Source of the DNA: Carettochelys insculpta
Lineage: Eukaryota > Chordata > Testudines > Carettochelyidae
Length of the DNA stretch: 64,000 nt
Direction of reading: 5' to 3'
NCBI RefSeq assembly: GCF_033958435.1
Contig: NC_134138.1
Location: 180,776,798 to 180,840,797, forward strand
Shown: positions 1 to 10,599 of the stretch, in pieces
Layout: every line of letters begins with the position of its first letter
Numbering within the stretch: the first letter of the stretch is position 1
Program-made: the position numbers and the translations under genes
Notes under the pieces: generated by a model
What the model was told of the DNA's origin: nothing
Databases searched by the model: none
The model's input: only the letters and a program-made list of their open reading frames with translations

Positions 1-684
1 TTTTCACAGGCACCTTATTGTAGGGAAGGACAGCAGTGCTATTTGGTTAGTGTGTGCCTTGTGAAGTCTGTTTTCTGCCTATATTAAATGGTTTGCTGTA
101 ACCATTCTCTGGCATGGTAATTCCTGACTTTCAACTATGTCAAAAAAGATTATAATACTGCTTTATTTAGGGCCTAATTCTTCCACTTTATTCATACTAA
201 GTCATACTTACTCTGAGAGTATTTTGGGAGCAAGGCAATACTCAACAGGAATAAGGGAGACAGAATTGGCCCTTGGGTGTGAGAGTTAATATAAGTACAG
301 TGGGTCACTATCAAAATGAGTAATAGTCTGGTTGTACTTCAGGGAGATTGCTTATTTACTGACCCAACTATGATATGCCCTGGCTACTTTCCTCACAGGG
401 AAAATGAATGCATATGGGTGGCAGTGTTGTGCTGCCAATGACTTAACAAGAGCTCTCAGTTTTTGCTTCTTTAGCCTGAGCACAAGTGCTTTGCAAAGAA
501 GAGGGCTGAGGACTGCTTTCATTAGTTTTCCCATTTCAAGAAAAACAGCCTGTTTATAATCATAACCCACAAAAAAGGCAGTGCCAGTTGGCAACCAGAC
601 TTATGAGTGCACTTGTTGCAAATAGTTATGCTCTGGGTGTATCTATACATACAGCAGTGCTGCGGTGCAGAGGTTCGGATAGGG
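1..684. other. unassigned AT-rich flank
   Basis: No gene or confident repeat was seen. Positions about 170-260 begin with a 'gggcctaattct' type phrase found in old amniote fold-back repeats, so part of this stretch may be one. The short frames here have no recognisable similarity. Confidence 0.4.
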
Positions 685-1920
685 TAGCGGTTCCCAACCT
701 TTTCCAGATGGGGACCCATTTCGACAATTCAGGAAGACTTGGTGATCCAATGCAATTCAAAAATGGGGGTTGAGGGGGAGAGAGGGCAGTGCCATAACTA
801 GCTCATTTTGTGCCTGAGGCAAGAATATAAAATTCCCCCTCAAGTTTATATATTCATAATAGTTATTTCATAGAAAAGGAGAGATACATTAATAAAATAA
901 TACTACGTTTACTATAGTTAGAGCTGTGGTGGTAGAAAGACACTCATCCCCGAACTGCTCCCTCTGGCTTGAACCCCACAATCAGAGGTTAGGAGAGTCA
1001 CATTCAGGGACTAGAGGGGGCTGGGGGAGTCAAGTGGAGGGGCTAGGAGTCACTCGGGCTAGAGGAGTCACATTCAGGGACTAGGAATCACTCAGGGGCT
1101 GCAGAGGGCTAGGAGAGTCACACTAAGGGGCTAGGAGAGTCACATTCAGGCTGGAGGGAGCTAAGGGAGTCACTCGGGCTGGAGGGGGTGAGGGGTGTCA
1201 CACTGGGGCTGGAGGGGGCTGCAGGGGGCTAGGGGAGTCATACTCTGGGGCTGGAGGAAGCTAGAGGGGGTGGGGAGTCACACTAAGGGGCTGGAGGAAG
1301 CTAGAGGGGGTGGGGAGTCACACTAAGGGGCTGGAGGAAGCTAGAGGGGTTAGGGGAGTCACACTTAGGGGCTAGGAGTCACTTGGGCTGGAGAGGCACA
1401 GAGACCCTTGGGACTGGAAGTCGGCTGGGGCTTGGCACTCCAGCCGGCAGTGCCAGCCGTCTGGGTGGGAGAGGGAACCCCTATGCCCACAGCTGGAAGC
1501 TGGCTGGGGTGTGCAGCCCTGGGCCATCAGCACCATCCATGAGACCCCTGGCTGGTATGGCAGGGGAACCCCCATCCCTGCAGCTGGAAGCCAGCTGGGG
1601 CACGAAGCCCCAGCCGGCCGTGCCAGCCACGGCAACCCTGGCCGGCTATGAGGGAGACCCCATCTCCTGTAGTGGCTGGAAGCCAGGTGGCTGATCAGCT
1701 CTGCCCACCCTCCCTCCCTCCCTCCCTCAGACACGGGCCTCCACCTCACCTGAACTGGGCGCTGCTCCTCAGGTATGGAGTGCTCTGCCCTGCAGCTGAA
1801 ATGGTTCTCAATTGAATTGATTGGCTTAACTGCCAGAGGGCTGTTAATCCAGTTAAGAAGCTGAGAACCACTGGTGACCCTTTTAAAATGTGGTCCTGAC
1901 CCAGAGGCTGGGAAACCCTG
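685..1920. mobile_element. hAT-like non-autonomous DNA transposon carrying a minisatellite
   Basis: The left end reads TAGCGGTTCCCAACCTTTT. The reverse complement of the right end reads CAGGGTTTCCCAGCCTCTG, matching at about 13 of 19 places, the common hAT terminal type. The flanking octamers ggataggg and tgatacag agree at 5 of 8, so the target duplication is worn. The interior holds a minisatellite (985-1390) and a GC-rich block (1390-1720) resembling 39,520-39,860. No transposase is visible. A second end-like sequence (gagaaccactgg) lies at 1862-1873, so two nested elements remain possible. Confidence 0.5.
985..1390. repeat. degenerate minisatellite, ~40-bp unit
   Basis: Repeated phrases (gggctggagg, gctagaggggg, gagtcacac) recur throughout. 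Three consecutive units of 40 bp lie at about 1237-1360 and are nearly identical. The remainder is made of 25-45 bp variants of the same phrases. Confidence 0.85.
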
Positions 1921-1924
1921 TGAT

Positions 1925-2105
1925 ACAGCTATGCTGCTGCAGCATGTCTGGTGAAGGCGCTCGACAGCATAAGCGCCAGAACAAGTTTTCCCACTAACAA
2001 ATCATTGTGCACATGAACACATAAGTTGGTGTAACTTACATTGCTCGGGGGCGGGAGGGTGGAATAGTCACACCCCAACATAGGTTATAGTGTAAACATA
2101 GCCTA
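1925..2105. mobile_element. MITE remnant with GTGTARACATAGCC end
   Basis: The right end 'agtgtaaacatagcc' matches the terminal type of other MITEs in this window (agtgtagacgtagcc). The interior has 'aagttggtgtaactta', a palindromic phrase, and 'ctcgggggcggg', as in turtle MITEs that I recall. The left end is not clear. Confidence 0.45.
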
Positions 2106-3045
2106 AGTGCATTTGAGGAACAAAATACGGGTAGTAGAGTATAGTGCAGAACTTTATGTAAATCGAACTGGTGCGGATTGTTTAAAGCCGGGGTTTAATA
2201 CCACATGTGCTTATGCAAGGCTCCTCTACCTATTAAGCTGGTATTTTAATAAGCATCCTCTAGTGTGTTTCTATATATGTCTGTGCCTATGAAAGTATTT
2301 GTGTCTTTGTATCTATATACCAGTGTATATAAGTGCAAATGTGTACAAAATCTGCAATATTTTATCATCATCATTTGACCTGTCAAAAAAGGCCACCTTT
2401 GAGATGGCGTGTATCTCTGTCAGTATCTACCAACTCATGTTGTAGTAATGTACTAGATATACTATAACATATGAATACAACTTGAGTTAGTAGATACTGA
2501 TACCAATATTTTCCCTCTGGGGGTGTCCTCTCTTTTTATATGGTAATCCTAATTTTAATGATAAAAAAACAAGAACACTTGGTATTTAGATGGCCTTTAT
2601 GTGGCATCTTCACAGTATAATGCACATACTTAAGTAACTAATTGCTCTGGAAATTGCTCATTATTTGCACATTAGCTATCCCTCATGTGCAAGTGGTCTT
2701 ATGGACTGAATCCCAAGAGGCAAGAAGGATATGTTAATGCCCTCCAAGGATACAGAAGGGTTGGTTAAAGCACTCACCTTTGGTAGTTTAGGCATTACAG
2801 TTCCTTTTGTGATGCAGAGCAGCTACACAAGGAGGGTAGGCCTGGAGACTCCTTTCAAATATGGTCTCCTGAGCAGCTAGGAGCTATCCTAGGAGCACTC
2901 TGCCTGTGTTGTCCAGCGTACCTATAGCAGGAAAGTGCTCCTTGCCTGGACACAACGTATATTTGCAAAACTGCACTTTTGCCAATGTGGTGTATTCTAG
3001 TTCCTCTCCTTCACTTCCAAGCAAAACAACCTCTAATGTTTGCCA
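2106..3045. other. unassigned stretch
   Basis: AT-rich sequence with no coding signal or recognised repeat. Confidence 0.3.
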
Positions 3046-3205
3046 GTACAGCTGCACCTACACTGGAAGCTTTGGCCTGCACAGTTACATCAATCACAGA
3101 TCACACCCTTAACTGACCATAGCTTTGCCTAGCCTTGATCTACATCACAGAGCTAGGTCAGTGTAAGGTGGCTTATGGCAACCTAGCTCTTTAAGCATCT
3201 AAACC

Positions 3206-3372
3206 TGTGAGTCTCAACCCAAGACTCACTTGCAGCCCAACCAGGTGGCATACAGATGCAGTTCATATGAAATCCTTAAAGTCATACAGGTAGCATATAT
3301 ATTGTATTGATTTGGCCAGCCTAACAGAGAGAGCTGCATGTGTGGCCAGCAATGGTAAATAGGTTGAAAAAC
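3206..3372. mobile_element. possible short hAT-like element
   Basis: It starts ctgtgagtctcaaccc and ends taggttgaaaaacag, which is inverted-terminal-like. The flanking octamers agree poorly (about 4 of 8), so this is a weak call. Confidence 0.3.
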
Positions 3373-3373
3373 A

Positions 3374-3622
3374 GTTGTCTACACTAACAAGAAGGTCCTG
3401 CTGCTGTAACTGGCTGACTACACTGACTTAACTCCATCTCCACAAGAGGCGCAGTGCTTAGTTTGATGTACAGTAATCAGCAAGTGATCCTGATAAGGAT
3501 GCACAGCACTGCCCAAAGGAGCATAGTTCTGTGAACATGCAAATGCTATTTACTGCAGTAACTATATGTCAACATAGAGTGACTTCATTTTAGTGTAATA
3601 ACAACAGTGTAGACTTGCCCTA
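3374..3622. mobile_element. MITE with GTCTACACT / AGTGTAGAC ends
   Basis: The left part reads gttgtctacact and the right part agtgtagacttgcc. These are inverted complements of the terminal type shared by several elements here. A related fragment (cacctacactgg and tctacatcacagag) lies just upstream at 3046-3200. Confidence 0.45.
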
Positions 3623-3820
3623 GCTGCTTCTTACTTGTAAGTGTTGGGGCCTGGGGAAGGAAGAAGAGACTGAACTGGTGAGGCTCCAGAGAGGAGATGA
3701 GAAGAGCACAAATCAGCTGCTCAGGTGATTTCCATGAGGCTTCTGCAAGAAGAGAATTACCTGTGTCCTGTTCATTAAACATCGCTTGCAAAGTGCACTT
3801 AGGTAACCCCATTAAAGGAA

Positions 3821-3861
3821 GTGATCTGAAGAAGTGGGTCTGTCCCACGAAAGCTCATCAC
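3821..3861 (+). ncRNA. hammerhead ribozyme-like motif, intact core
   Basis: Stem I 5' arm GTGAT (3821-3825; the G is the last target-duplication base), core CTGAAGA (3826-3832), an extra A, stem II GTGGG/CCCAC (3834-3848), GAAA (3849-3852), GC, U16.1 at 3855, H17 C at 3856, stem I 3' arm ATCAC (3857-3861). All invariant core residues are present, with N7 = A. The predicted cleavage lies after 3856. Stem III is only the self-complementary AGCT, so activity may require a dimer. An extra residue between A9 and G10.1 is known in one natural viroid hammerhead. Confidence 0.6.
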
Positions 3862-3948
3862 CTAATAAATAATTTTGTTGGTTTTAAAATGCTACATGAC
3901 TGCTGTTTTGTTTTGTTAGAATGAGGACTACCACTGCTACCTCTGTTT
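3822..3948 (+). mobile_element. solo Penelope-type 3' tail with 13-bp target duplication
   Basis: The 127-bp insertion is flanked by the perfect 13-bp repeat ccattaaaggaag (3809-3821 and 3949-3961). It begins at the hammerhead-like core and runs through 'cacctaataaat', 'aaatgctac' and 'gctgttttgttttg' to a degenerate terminal segment. It is homologous to the sequence following the PLE endonuclease frame near 60.4 kb. This single-arm copy has its 5' end exactly at the ribozyme start. Confidence 0.8.
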
Positions 3949-4107
3949 CCATTAAAGGAAGGTCATAATTGATTCCCCGTCAATTTCTGCTCCACATAAT
4001 TAACTGACTAGCATGGCCTTGACAATCTGCTGCTGCTTGGCAAAAGGGGCAATGCAACCTTCACAATGCTGCTCTTAGGTAGCTAAGAATTATTTTGCAT
4101 ATTGTTG

Positions 4108-4200
4108 GATTTGGAATCTGAGGCACAGAGAGGTTAAGCAGTTGCCAGATGCAACACAGAGGGAGAGCTTCATTTTTGCCTCCAGCCCCATGCTCTGTCT
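4108..4200 (+). repeat. MIR/CORE-SINE-like fragment
   Basis: The phrase ctgaggcacagagaggttaa followed by 'ttgccagatgcaacacag' matches the well-known MIR segment of amniote genomes. It is short and diverged. Confidence 0.6.
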
Positions 4201-5722
4201 ACCTGTTTATGAACACTGCCTGTCATTTTAACGTAACCCACTGCTCACATCTCCAGGTATGCTTATTGTCAAGCTTTGAAATAATGTTTCATTCAGAGCT
4301 CTATTTCCACTGGTGCACACTTGAAAAGGCTGTTTAGCATTTGATGGGCTTTCAAGGACTGTGTGTGCTTCTGTGTGTTTATACAGCTTGTATCACAAGG
4401 TGTTTCCATTACCTGACTGAATCCTTTGAGTATGACTGTGATAACTAATAATCAGCCTCATAGGGAATGGTGTCATGTAAGATCCTTGGTTTGATATCAT
4501 AACCAAATACATTAAATCCTGTCATATGCAAAAATTCTATTTCCATATCCCTATTGCTGACATAGGACTATGATAAAACACTTGAAGGGCCAATAAGAGA
4601 TATTTAAATAATGGAGAATTGTAATCTCAGAGGCAAATTCTGGGCTGCGTAAACAGCTCCCTGCTCATGTTGGGTTTGACTTTTACTCCTAAATCACTTT
4701 CTTCTGTAAATGCAATATAGGTTTAATGCTAGTTTTGACTTTGGCGCTCTGGTGCTTTAAACAAAATCCTAGGTTATTTGTTTGTATTTCCAAAACCTTA
4801 GCAATAGATAGGTCAATTTCTGATTTCCAGTGTGCATTCACACTGCTGATTAGATTCAGTGGAAATGGTGTGCGTACATCTGAGAGTAGAATTTGCCCTG
4901 AATGCAAAATAGTTAATGCTTCTTTCCAAGTTTCATGCACTTATTTCCATTAATTGCTGCTGATAGTTCTATTTCTTAAATCCTCTAAATGATCCTTTGG
5001 TATTGAAAATGCTACTTTTTTTGATTGCGTGTGTAGTTTTAACAAATTGCAAGTCTCCGTTTTCAAACTTTGTTCGAGAGTAGGAATGTGTCTTTGAAAT
5101 GAATTTGTGCAGCACATTCAGGTGGGTTTTGTGAGACTGATTTCAGTATGTGGAGATATGTAAAACTGAAAGGGAATGAGGCAAGACTGGGAAGGAGCTT
5201 GTTTTAGCGGTTGAGTCAGTTATTCCTACAACGCCTTCGGCAAAGAAGCAAGAGGTCACTTACACAAATCAGTGGCTAGTTTCCATGATTCTGATTAGAA
5301 CACATTTCAATGCATTTGGCTGACTAAATTAGGGTTAGTCAAGTACACAGCTGCTGCCAGTAACATGGCATCGTCATATATCTCATGTTATACACACTGT
5401 GTTCTTTAGAATAGATGCTGTTAGATGGTTTACTCCTGGAATACAGCATCACGCTTTGGATCAAAACCACTTAGCAAGGGCTTATGTTAAAATAAACATT
5501 TACACTTTTTTGTACAGCATGTACAGAATTATAGCCTTCAGCCTGTTATATTTTTACTTTTCAGTAAACACAATTTTGCTTGTGAAAATGCTTTTTCTCC
5601 TCCTACTTACGTTTCTATAATTTTTGAGAATACTCAGGCAAGTTCCTTCTTTTTTCCTCCAATTGCTGTATCAGTAGGTGTCCTGTTTACACTGTAGCCT
5701 CAGTTGCTGATAACACTTGAAG
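4201..5722. other. unassigned stretch
   Basis: AT-rich with no coding signal. Positions 4625-4690 faintly resemble old fold-back repeats (aaattctgggctgcg). Confidence 0.3.
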
Positions 5723-6117
5723 GGCTCGCCTACACTAGTAAATGAGCCCGAGCGGTGAATAGCAATAAGGTATGGCGCTGCGCAGGCAGCACCTCATTCA
5801 CGTAATTCTCACTGAACTTCGAAGTGGCAGCAAGCAGTGTAGTGGCAGGCGCTTCAAAGTACCTGACGAAATTTGAAGTTCCCTTACTCCCAAAACACTT
5901 GGGAGTAAGGGAACTTCGATGTTGCATGGGCACTTTAAAGTGCCTGCGACTAGCTAGACTGCTTACTGCTGCTTCGGAGTTAGCCACTTTGCAGTTTGTG
6001 TGGCGAGAATTATGCAAATGAGGTGCTGCATATGCAGTGCAGCACCTTATTGCTATTCACTGCATGGGCTTGTTTACATGCCTCCTTCAAAGGAGGGAAC
6101 TAGTGTAGATGAGCCCC
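5723..6117. mobile_element. palindromic MITE, TTCGAAGT-type, 3-bp target duplication
   Basis: The ends ggctcgcctacactag and ctagtgtagatgagcc are inverted complements. The element folds about a centre near 5895 (cttactccc...gggagtaag). It is flanked by aag at 5720-5722 and 6118-6120. The interior repeats 'acttcgaagt'-like phrases and 'aatgaggtgctgcat', as in the other palindromic MITEs here. A 3-bp duplication fits PIF/Harbinger-type insertion; the family call is inferred. Confidence 0.7.
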
Positions 6118-6892
6118 AAGTGAAGCAGTGCCACATTAGTCTAATATCAGTTTCACCCTTTCTCAGATGTATGTATTATCTCTAGTAGTGCTTCCAAAGG
6201 GATGTGCTGCTTAACCAATCAGGTCTCTTGTGCCTACAACTTCTCTTGTCCTGACTGGGTTTCAGGTGACAGCAATACTTTTCCAGCATGTTCTCAGATA
6301 AAGGTTGAACTTGCTCTTTGCTACCTAATTTTATAGTTATTACTGTTGTCTTTTACAGTAACAGGATTGTACTGTAGAAGTTCCTAGGCACTGAGGCTAT
6401 ATCTACACTATGAAATAATATCTCTTTTAAGTCAATTAGCCTGATTTTTCCAAGTGCCAATATCTACTGTAAATGCCATTAGCTCAGTTTATGGTGCACT
6501 AAAATCAACATATCGATATAATATTGTAGTAACCTGACGGTCATAGTGTTGAGTTTGAATTTAAAATTCTGAATGAAAGGTAGTGAGGATGTGCCATGTC
6601 TTTAAGTTGAATTCATTAGCCTCCAGACATGTCCCATATGCACCCCACAGTTCTCCGCTGTAGCCTCTTCCATCTCCACTGCTCTCAGGTGCAGAAGAAT
6701 TAGGCAACAGGAAGACTGTTTCGATTTGGCACCTGGATGCCCATGGCTGTAGGGTCACCGGAGGCGGAAAAATCTTTCCGTTTGCTAGTAAGCACGTCTG
6801 TGGGTTCTGTGTATGCCCCTGCTTGCTGCCTTTTTTTTTTTTTTTTTTTTTTTCTGGGCTGCTTGGTGCCAGCTACTGCCCCTCCCCGCACC

Positions 6893-7195
6893 ATGTGGCA
6901 GCTAGGCTGTGGGTGGGGTCGTGCTTGTCTGATAAGACAAGAAACTTCTTTTCAGCCATTTACATGTGGTCCCACCCCCAACATCCCCTCTTTTCCCTCC
7001 CTGAGAGGCGATACGCCTTCTGGAACTTTCCCTTGCCCATATCACGTGGCAGCTAGTCTGTGGGTGGGGGTCATGCTTGGACAAGAAACTTCTTTTCAGC
7101 AGTTTACTATGCTGACCCCTACATCCCCTCCCTGCCCTCCTCCTGGATGTGCCAGTTAGGCTGGAACTTTCCTGCACCCCATTGCATTACATGGC
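6893..7195. repeat. tandem repeat, ~151-bp unit, two units plus a partial
   Basis: 'ca[t/c]gtggcagctag[g/t]ctgtgggtgggg', 'acaagaaacttcttttcag' and 'ggaactttcc' recur in the same order. The first two units start at 6892 and 7043. A third degenerate start lies near 7187. Confidence 0.75.
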
Positions 7196-7289
7196 TTGAC
7201 CCCGAACCAATAAAAGGACGTGCTGCGCAAAGTGCCAGGCAGCTTGTGCACCGTGAGGGTCCTGCAGCTGGCATGGCAAAGTCTCCCTG

Positions 7290-7825
7290 GTCAGTCACAA
7301 TTTTTGGTCAACAGAAGAAATGTTTTGTCACTAGTGTGGCTGTCCTCTCCGAGGAAATTTTTGGATGGGCTTTAGCGAAAGGACAACGGGCTGGGTGTAG
7401 TCAGGGGCCTTTTAGCTGCCCGGGGGAAGTCTCCCTCGGCGGTCACGATTTTTGGGTGCTGGCTGTAGCATGGGCTCTTCTAGTTGCCCCTAGCCGTAGC
7501 TGTTTCAATGATTCATTGCAGTTTCAGTGTAGCACCCGTGTCTACTTCAACATACTCTTCCTCTAAGGGTCGTCTTTTCCAGGAGCTCTAAATCCAGATG
7601 CAGGTCCAAGCCTGGACATGCTGTTATAATAGGGGTGGATAGTGGATCTCCCTAGGTGGTCACGATTTTTGGAGCTGGCTGTAACCAGGGTCTTTTAGCC
7701 ACCCCATGCTGTAACTGTTTTAATGATTTTTTGCAGTTTCAGTGTAGCACTCGTGTCTATTTAAACAAATTCTTGTTCCAAGGGTCGTCTTTGCCAGAAG
7801 AGGTCTAAATCCAGATCCAAGCCTG
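7290..7825. repeat. tandem repeat, ~216-bp unit
   Basis: 'ggtcacgatttttgg' at 7441 recurs at 7657, followed in both units by 'gctggctgta', 'gcagtttcagtgtagcac', 'aagggtcgtct' and 'ctaaatccagat'. A more diverged partial unit starts near 7290. Confidence 0.8.
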
Positions 7826-8128
7826 CAAAGATCCCGTGCTTTTGCATCCCGTTTTCAAAAACCTATTGGTTGGGAAACACAAAATCTTTCTCCTAACCAT
7901 TCCTAAGCACTTTACTACCCTTCCCTCAACTGTAAAAAGCACATCTCTTATACAGGCAAGCCAGACCCCATCGGTGAAAAAGGGACATTTGTTTAACATG
8001 GGAGGGGAAAGCAATGTGGGAAGATGTTGTCAGATACCCACATCTACTTGCTGGGCATTTTTTTCCCCATGCTGCACCAGTGAAAAAGCCAGAATGCTAC
8101 AGGGTTCAGGGAACTGTGGGATAGGTTC

Positions 8129-8204
8129 TCGTAATACACTGCTTGTGTATGTGGCAGCAATAAGTCGTAATACACTGCTGCTTGTATGTGGCAGCAATAA
8201 GTCA
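8129..8204. repeat. short tandem duplication, ~37-bp unit x2
   Basis: 'cgtaatacactgc' through 'tatgtggcagcaataagt' occurs twice in succession with a few internal changes. Confidence 0.85.
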
Positions 8205-8339
8205 GTTTTGTGGGAAGCCTGTGGGAATGTGAGAATGCTCAAAATCAAGTAGATAAAACCCAGCGTTAATAAATAGATGTTAAGAAATTTTATTTTAGCT
8301 CACAGTGAGGACGCAGCCTGAGAGACTGTATTATTCAAT

Positions 8340-8775
8340 GGCTGTGTCTACACGAACCAAAAACTTCGAAATGGCCATGCAAATGGCCATTTTTAAGTTT
8401 ACTAATGAAGCGCTGAAATACATATTCAGCGCCTCATTAGCATGCGGGCGGCCGCAGCACTTTGAAATTGACATGGCTCGCTGCCGTGCGGCTCATCCAG
8501 ACGGGGCTCCTTTTTGAAAGGACCCTGGCTACTTCGAAGTCCCCTTATTCCTATGAGTGGATGGGAATAAGGGAACTTCAAAGTAGACGGGGTCCTTTCG
8601 AAAAGGAGCCCCGTCTGAACGAGCCGCGCAGTGGTGAGCCACGTCAATTTCGAAGTGCCACGGCCGCCCGCATGCTAATGAGGTGCTGAATATGTATTTC
8701 AGCGCTTTATTAGTAAACTTCGAAATGGCCATTTGCATGGGCATTTTGAAGTTTTTGGCTAGTGTAGACGTAGCC
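8340..8775. mobile_element. full-length palindromic MITE, 436 bp
   Basis: Starts ggctgtgtctacac and ends gtgtagacgtagcc. The target duplication aat is at 8337-8339 and 8776-8778. The element is one long hairpin centred near 8557. Complementary phrases mirror each other along both arms: atggccatgcaaatggccat, tgaagcgctgaaatacat, catgcgggcggcc and gctcctttttgaaagg. This makes it the clearest complete copy of the family in the window. No coding capacity. The 3-bp duplication suggests a Harbinger-type transposase in trans (inference). Confidence 0.88.
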
Positions 8776-8778
8776 AAT

Positions 8779-9660
8779 AAGTACTAAACATGTATATGGT
8801 CACCTAGTTACTGTGGTGTAACTAGTTATTCCATGTTATATATATTAAGTAATAGTGGCTGAGTAAGGTATTGTATATTCTATTGATTAAGGGGTACAGT
8901 CTAAAAATAGCGTGGTTTTCCTGTGTCTGCAGTGGGTAGGGCTAGGGAAATAGATTTTTTTTTTTTTCTACATAGGACTAATATTTCTCTCACAAATAGA
9001 AGTTCAGTTGGGTTTCTTTCTTGTACTTGAATGCCTGAAGCATAAATCTGCTAAACCCCTTAAATTTTCATAATTTTGGCTGGAAAGTGAGGCCATAACA
9101 ACAATGAAAAAATAGAACTATAACTTGGCAAATTTAAGTATACATTTTTCATTTTGGAGGCATGTGGATTAATATTATCTGTTACGGCATATGAACACAG
9201 AACTCTAAACAGACACCTCCTCCAAATGTGTATTAAATGAAGTTGCACTAGTGACTGTTCACTTGGCAAAATGGATTATCGTGGAAAGACTGAACAAGAA
9301 TTTGGTACTTTTAGCCACAAGCCAGTTGTTATTTCCACCTTTAAACTTTGTTTAAAAACTTGTTAAAAACTTTGTTTAATCCTCCTGCTTTTTAAAAAAG
9401 GATTTGTTTTGTTTAGCCGCTGTTCAGCCTGGTCAGGATCTGTTGACTTCCAATTTTTCTTTCCTTTTCTCTGTCCCGTTCTAAGCACACTTCATCTTGC
9501 TGCTGTTACCAAGCAGTTGTGTTGTACTGAACAGTACCGCGTGGGATCTTTTCAGGGAGAAAAGGCAAAACGCCACATTTATTTGTAATACACATATCAT
9601 ATGCATCTGATATATTACGCTCACGTACACACACGAGCACACTTCTGTCTTGTTGCTGTT
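8779..9660. other. unassigned stretch
   Basis: No gene. A ~33-bp phrase (cttgctgctgttaccaagcagttg) at about 9495 recurs in diverged form at about 9648, 150 bp downstream. Confidence 0.35.
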
Positions 9661-9664
9661 ACCA

Positions 9665-10284
9665 GTAGTTGCTCCCCCTAACTGCACTGGCCAGGTGAGT
9701 TAGATGGGGGAGGGTGGGGCTGGGTTTCTGCTGATCTGGATCTGTGCTCTAGTGCTGACAGGACAAACCCAGGGTCACTGTGCAAGATGCCTTCCATTTG
9801 CAGTGTCCTCTCTCTCTCTCACATGTTGAAGTGGGTCTGTCCCACGAAAGCTCATCACCTAATAAATTATTTTGTTAGTCTTTGAAGTGCTACCGGACTG
9901 CTTTTTTGTGTTGAAACCAGTTAGCCACCTCATGCGTATGCATAATCTGGAAGAGCAATCTTGTGAATATGCATTTAGGCATCTGTGGCACTTCTGCTGG
10001 GTGGTGTCTACTTCACCTTCCAAGAGTGGGGGAGTGCTTCCACAGGCAGGCACTGGCTGATGACTCCCAAGGCCTCCATATGTCCAGTCTTCTTTCAATG
10101 GGCCCACTTCACAGGTTCCATTGTTCTTATTGGTCCTGGATCCAGCTTTCATCCTTTCTCCAACCCTTGCAAGTACCTGGCCTTGGCTGTCTTCCATGCC
10201 TTTCCATTCACACCTCATTCACTCAACAGGGCAATCTATTAAGCAATAAAAAAAAAAAAAGGGTACAGAGATTCTCTTTACCGT
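9665..10284. repeat. tandem duplication, unit 1
   Basis: This unit shares ordered phrases with 10,808-11,265: ggtgagttagat, 'tctgctgat...gatc', 'atctgtggca', 'atatgtccagt', 'tttcacaggt', and cattcacacctcattcactc. It contains a 78-bp PLE tail (9831-9908) absent from unit 2. Removing the PLE insertions, the original period was about 775 bp. Confidence 0.75.
9831..9908 (+). mobile_element. short PLE tail fragment
   Basis: It begins within hammerhead stem II (gtgggtctgtcccac), keeps CACGAAAGCTCATCACC and runs to 'ggactgcttttttg'. A 7-bp repeat tgttgaa flanks it (9824-9830 and 9909-9915). The CTGANGA part is lost, so no complete ribozyme core remains. Confidence 0.65.
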
Positions 10285-10350
10285 ACTTATTCCTATCAAA
10301 ACAAAAAAGCAGTCAAGTAGCACTTTAAAGACAAGCAAAATAATTTATTA

Positions 10351-10387
10351 GGTGAGCTTTCATGAGACAGACCCACTTCTTCAGACC
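10351..10387 (-). ncRNA. hammerhead ribozyme-like motif, minus strand
   Basis: On the minus strand: stem I GGT (10385-10387), CTGAAGA (10378-10384), stem II GTGGG/CTCAT with wobble pairs, GAAA, GCTC, then ACC (10351-10353) completing stem I. The G-C pair closing the core has become G-T through a CpG transition. Confidence 0.45.
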
Positions 10388-10420
10388 ACAGCCAGACCAG
10401 AACAGAACTGGTATGGCTAT

Positions 10421-10457
10421 TGTCTGAAGAAGTGGGTCTGTCTCATGAAAGCTCACC
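10421..10457 (+). ncRNA. hammerhead ribozyme-like motif, plus strand
   Basis: CTGAAGA (10424-10430), stem II GTGGG/CTCAT, GAAA (10447-10450), GC, T and C at 10453-10454, then ACC. Stem I is weakened here because the 5' arm reads TGT rather than GGT. It faces the minus-strand motif at 10,351-10,387, forming a head-to-head pair. Confidence 0.42.
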
Positions 10458-10599
10458 TAATAAATTATTTTGCTTGTCTTTAAAGTGCTACTTGACTGTT
10501 TTTGTTTTGATAGTATATAGGCTAGCATGGCTTTCTCTCTGTTTCATGGGACAGACCCAATTCTTTAGACTTATTCCAAGTAACTATTCTATAAGACGC

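Larger units (their letters stand above)
6396..8330. repeat. large composite repeat region, probably remains of a DNA element
   Basis: It begins with ggctatatctacacta, the same terminal type as the MITEs, and continues into GC-rich tandemly repeated sequence with a T25 tract (about 6831-6853). No transposase frame is recognisable and the right end was not found. The 140-aa and 168-aa open frames inside lie across tandem repeats and are not supported as genes. Confidence 0.4.
10294..10568. mobile_element. inverted PLE-tail array (-,+,-) with 9-bp target duplication
   Basis: Flanked by acttattcc at 10285-10293 and 10569-10577. The left part (about 10297-10387) is a minus-strand tail and the right part (10421-10545) a plus-strand tail, separated by about 33 bp. 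A third minus-strand piece (10545-10568) holds only the core-proximal segment. The plus arm carries the extended terminal part 'atagtatataggctagcatgg', which the minus arm lacks. Confidence 0.8.

Noticed and set aside
6831..6853. Poly-T runs (also near 16,757, 39,870 and 44,060) as retrogene poly-A tails
   Set aside because: No adjacent processed gene sequence; they adjoin repeats or stand alone.
7060..7566. 168-aa open frame on the plus strand
   Set aside because: It runs across the 151-bp and 216-bp tandem repeats, has no recognisable domain and other frames are equally open; it reflects GC-rich repeat composition.
9800..9822. CRISPR-like or satellite periodicity in repeated phrases
   Set aside because: Short TC microsatellite and dispersed tails only; no regularly spaced repeats with unique spacers, and the genome is eukaryotic.
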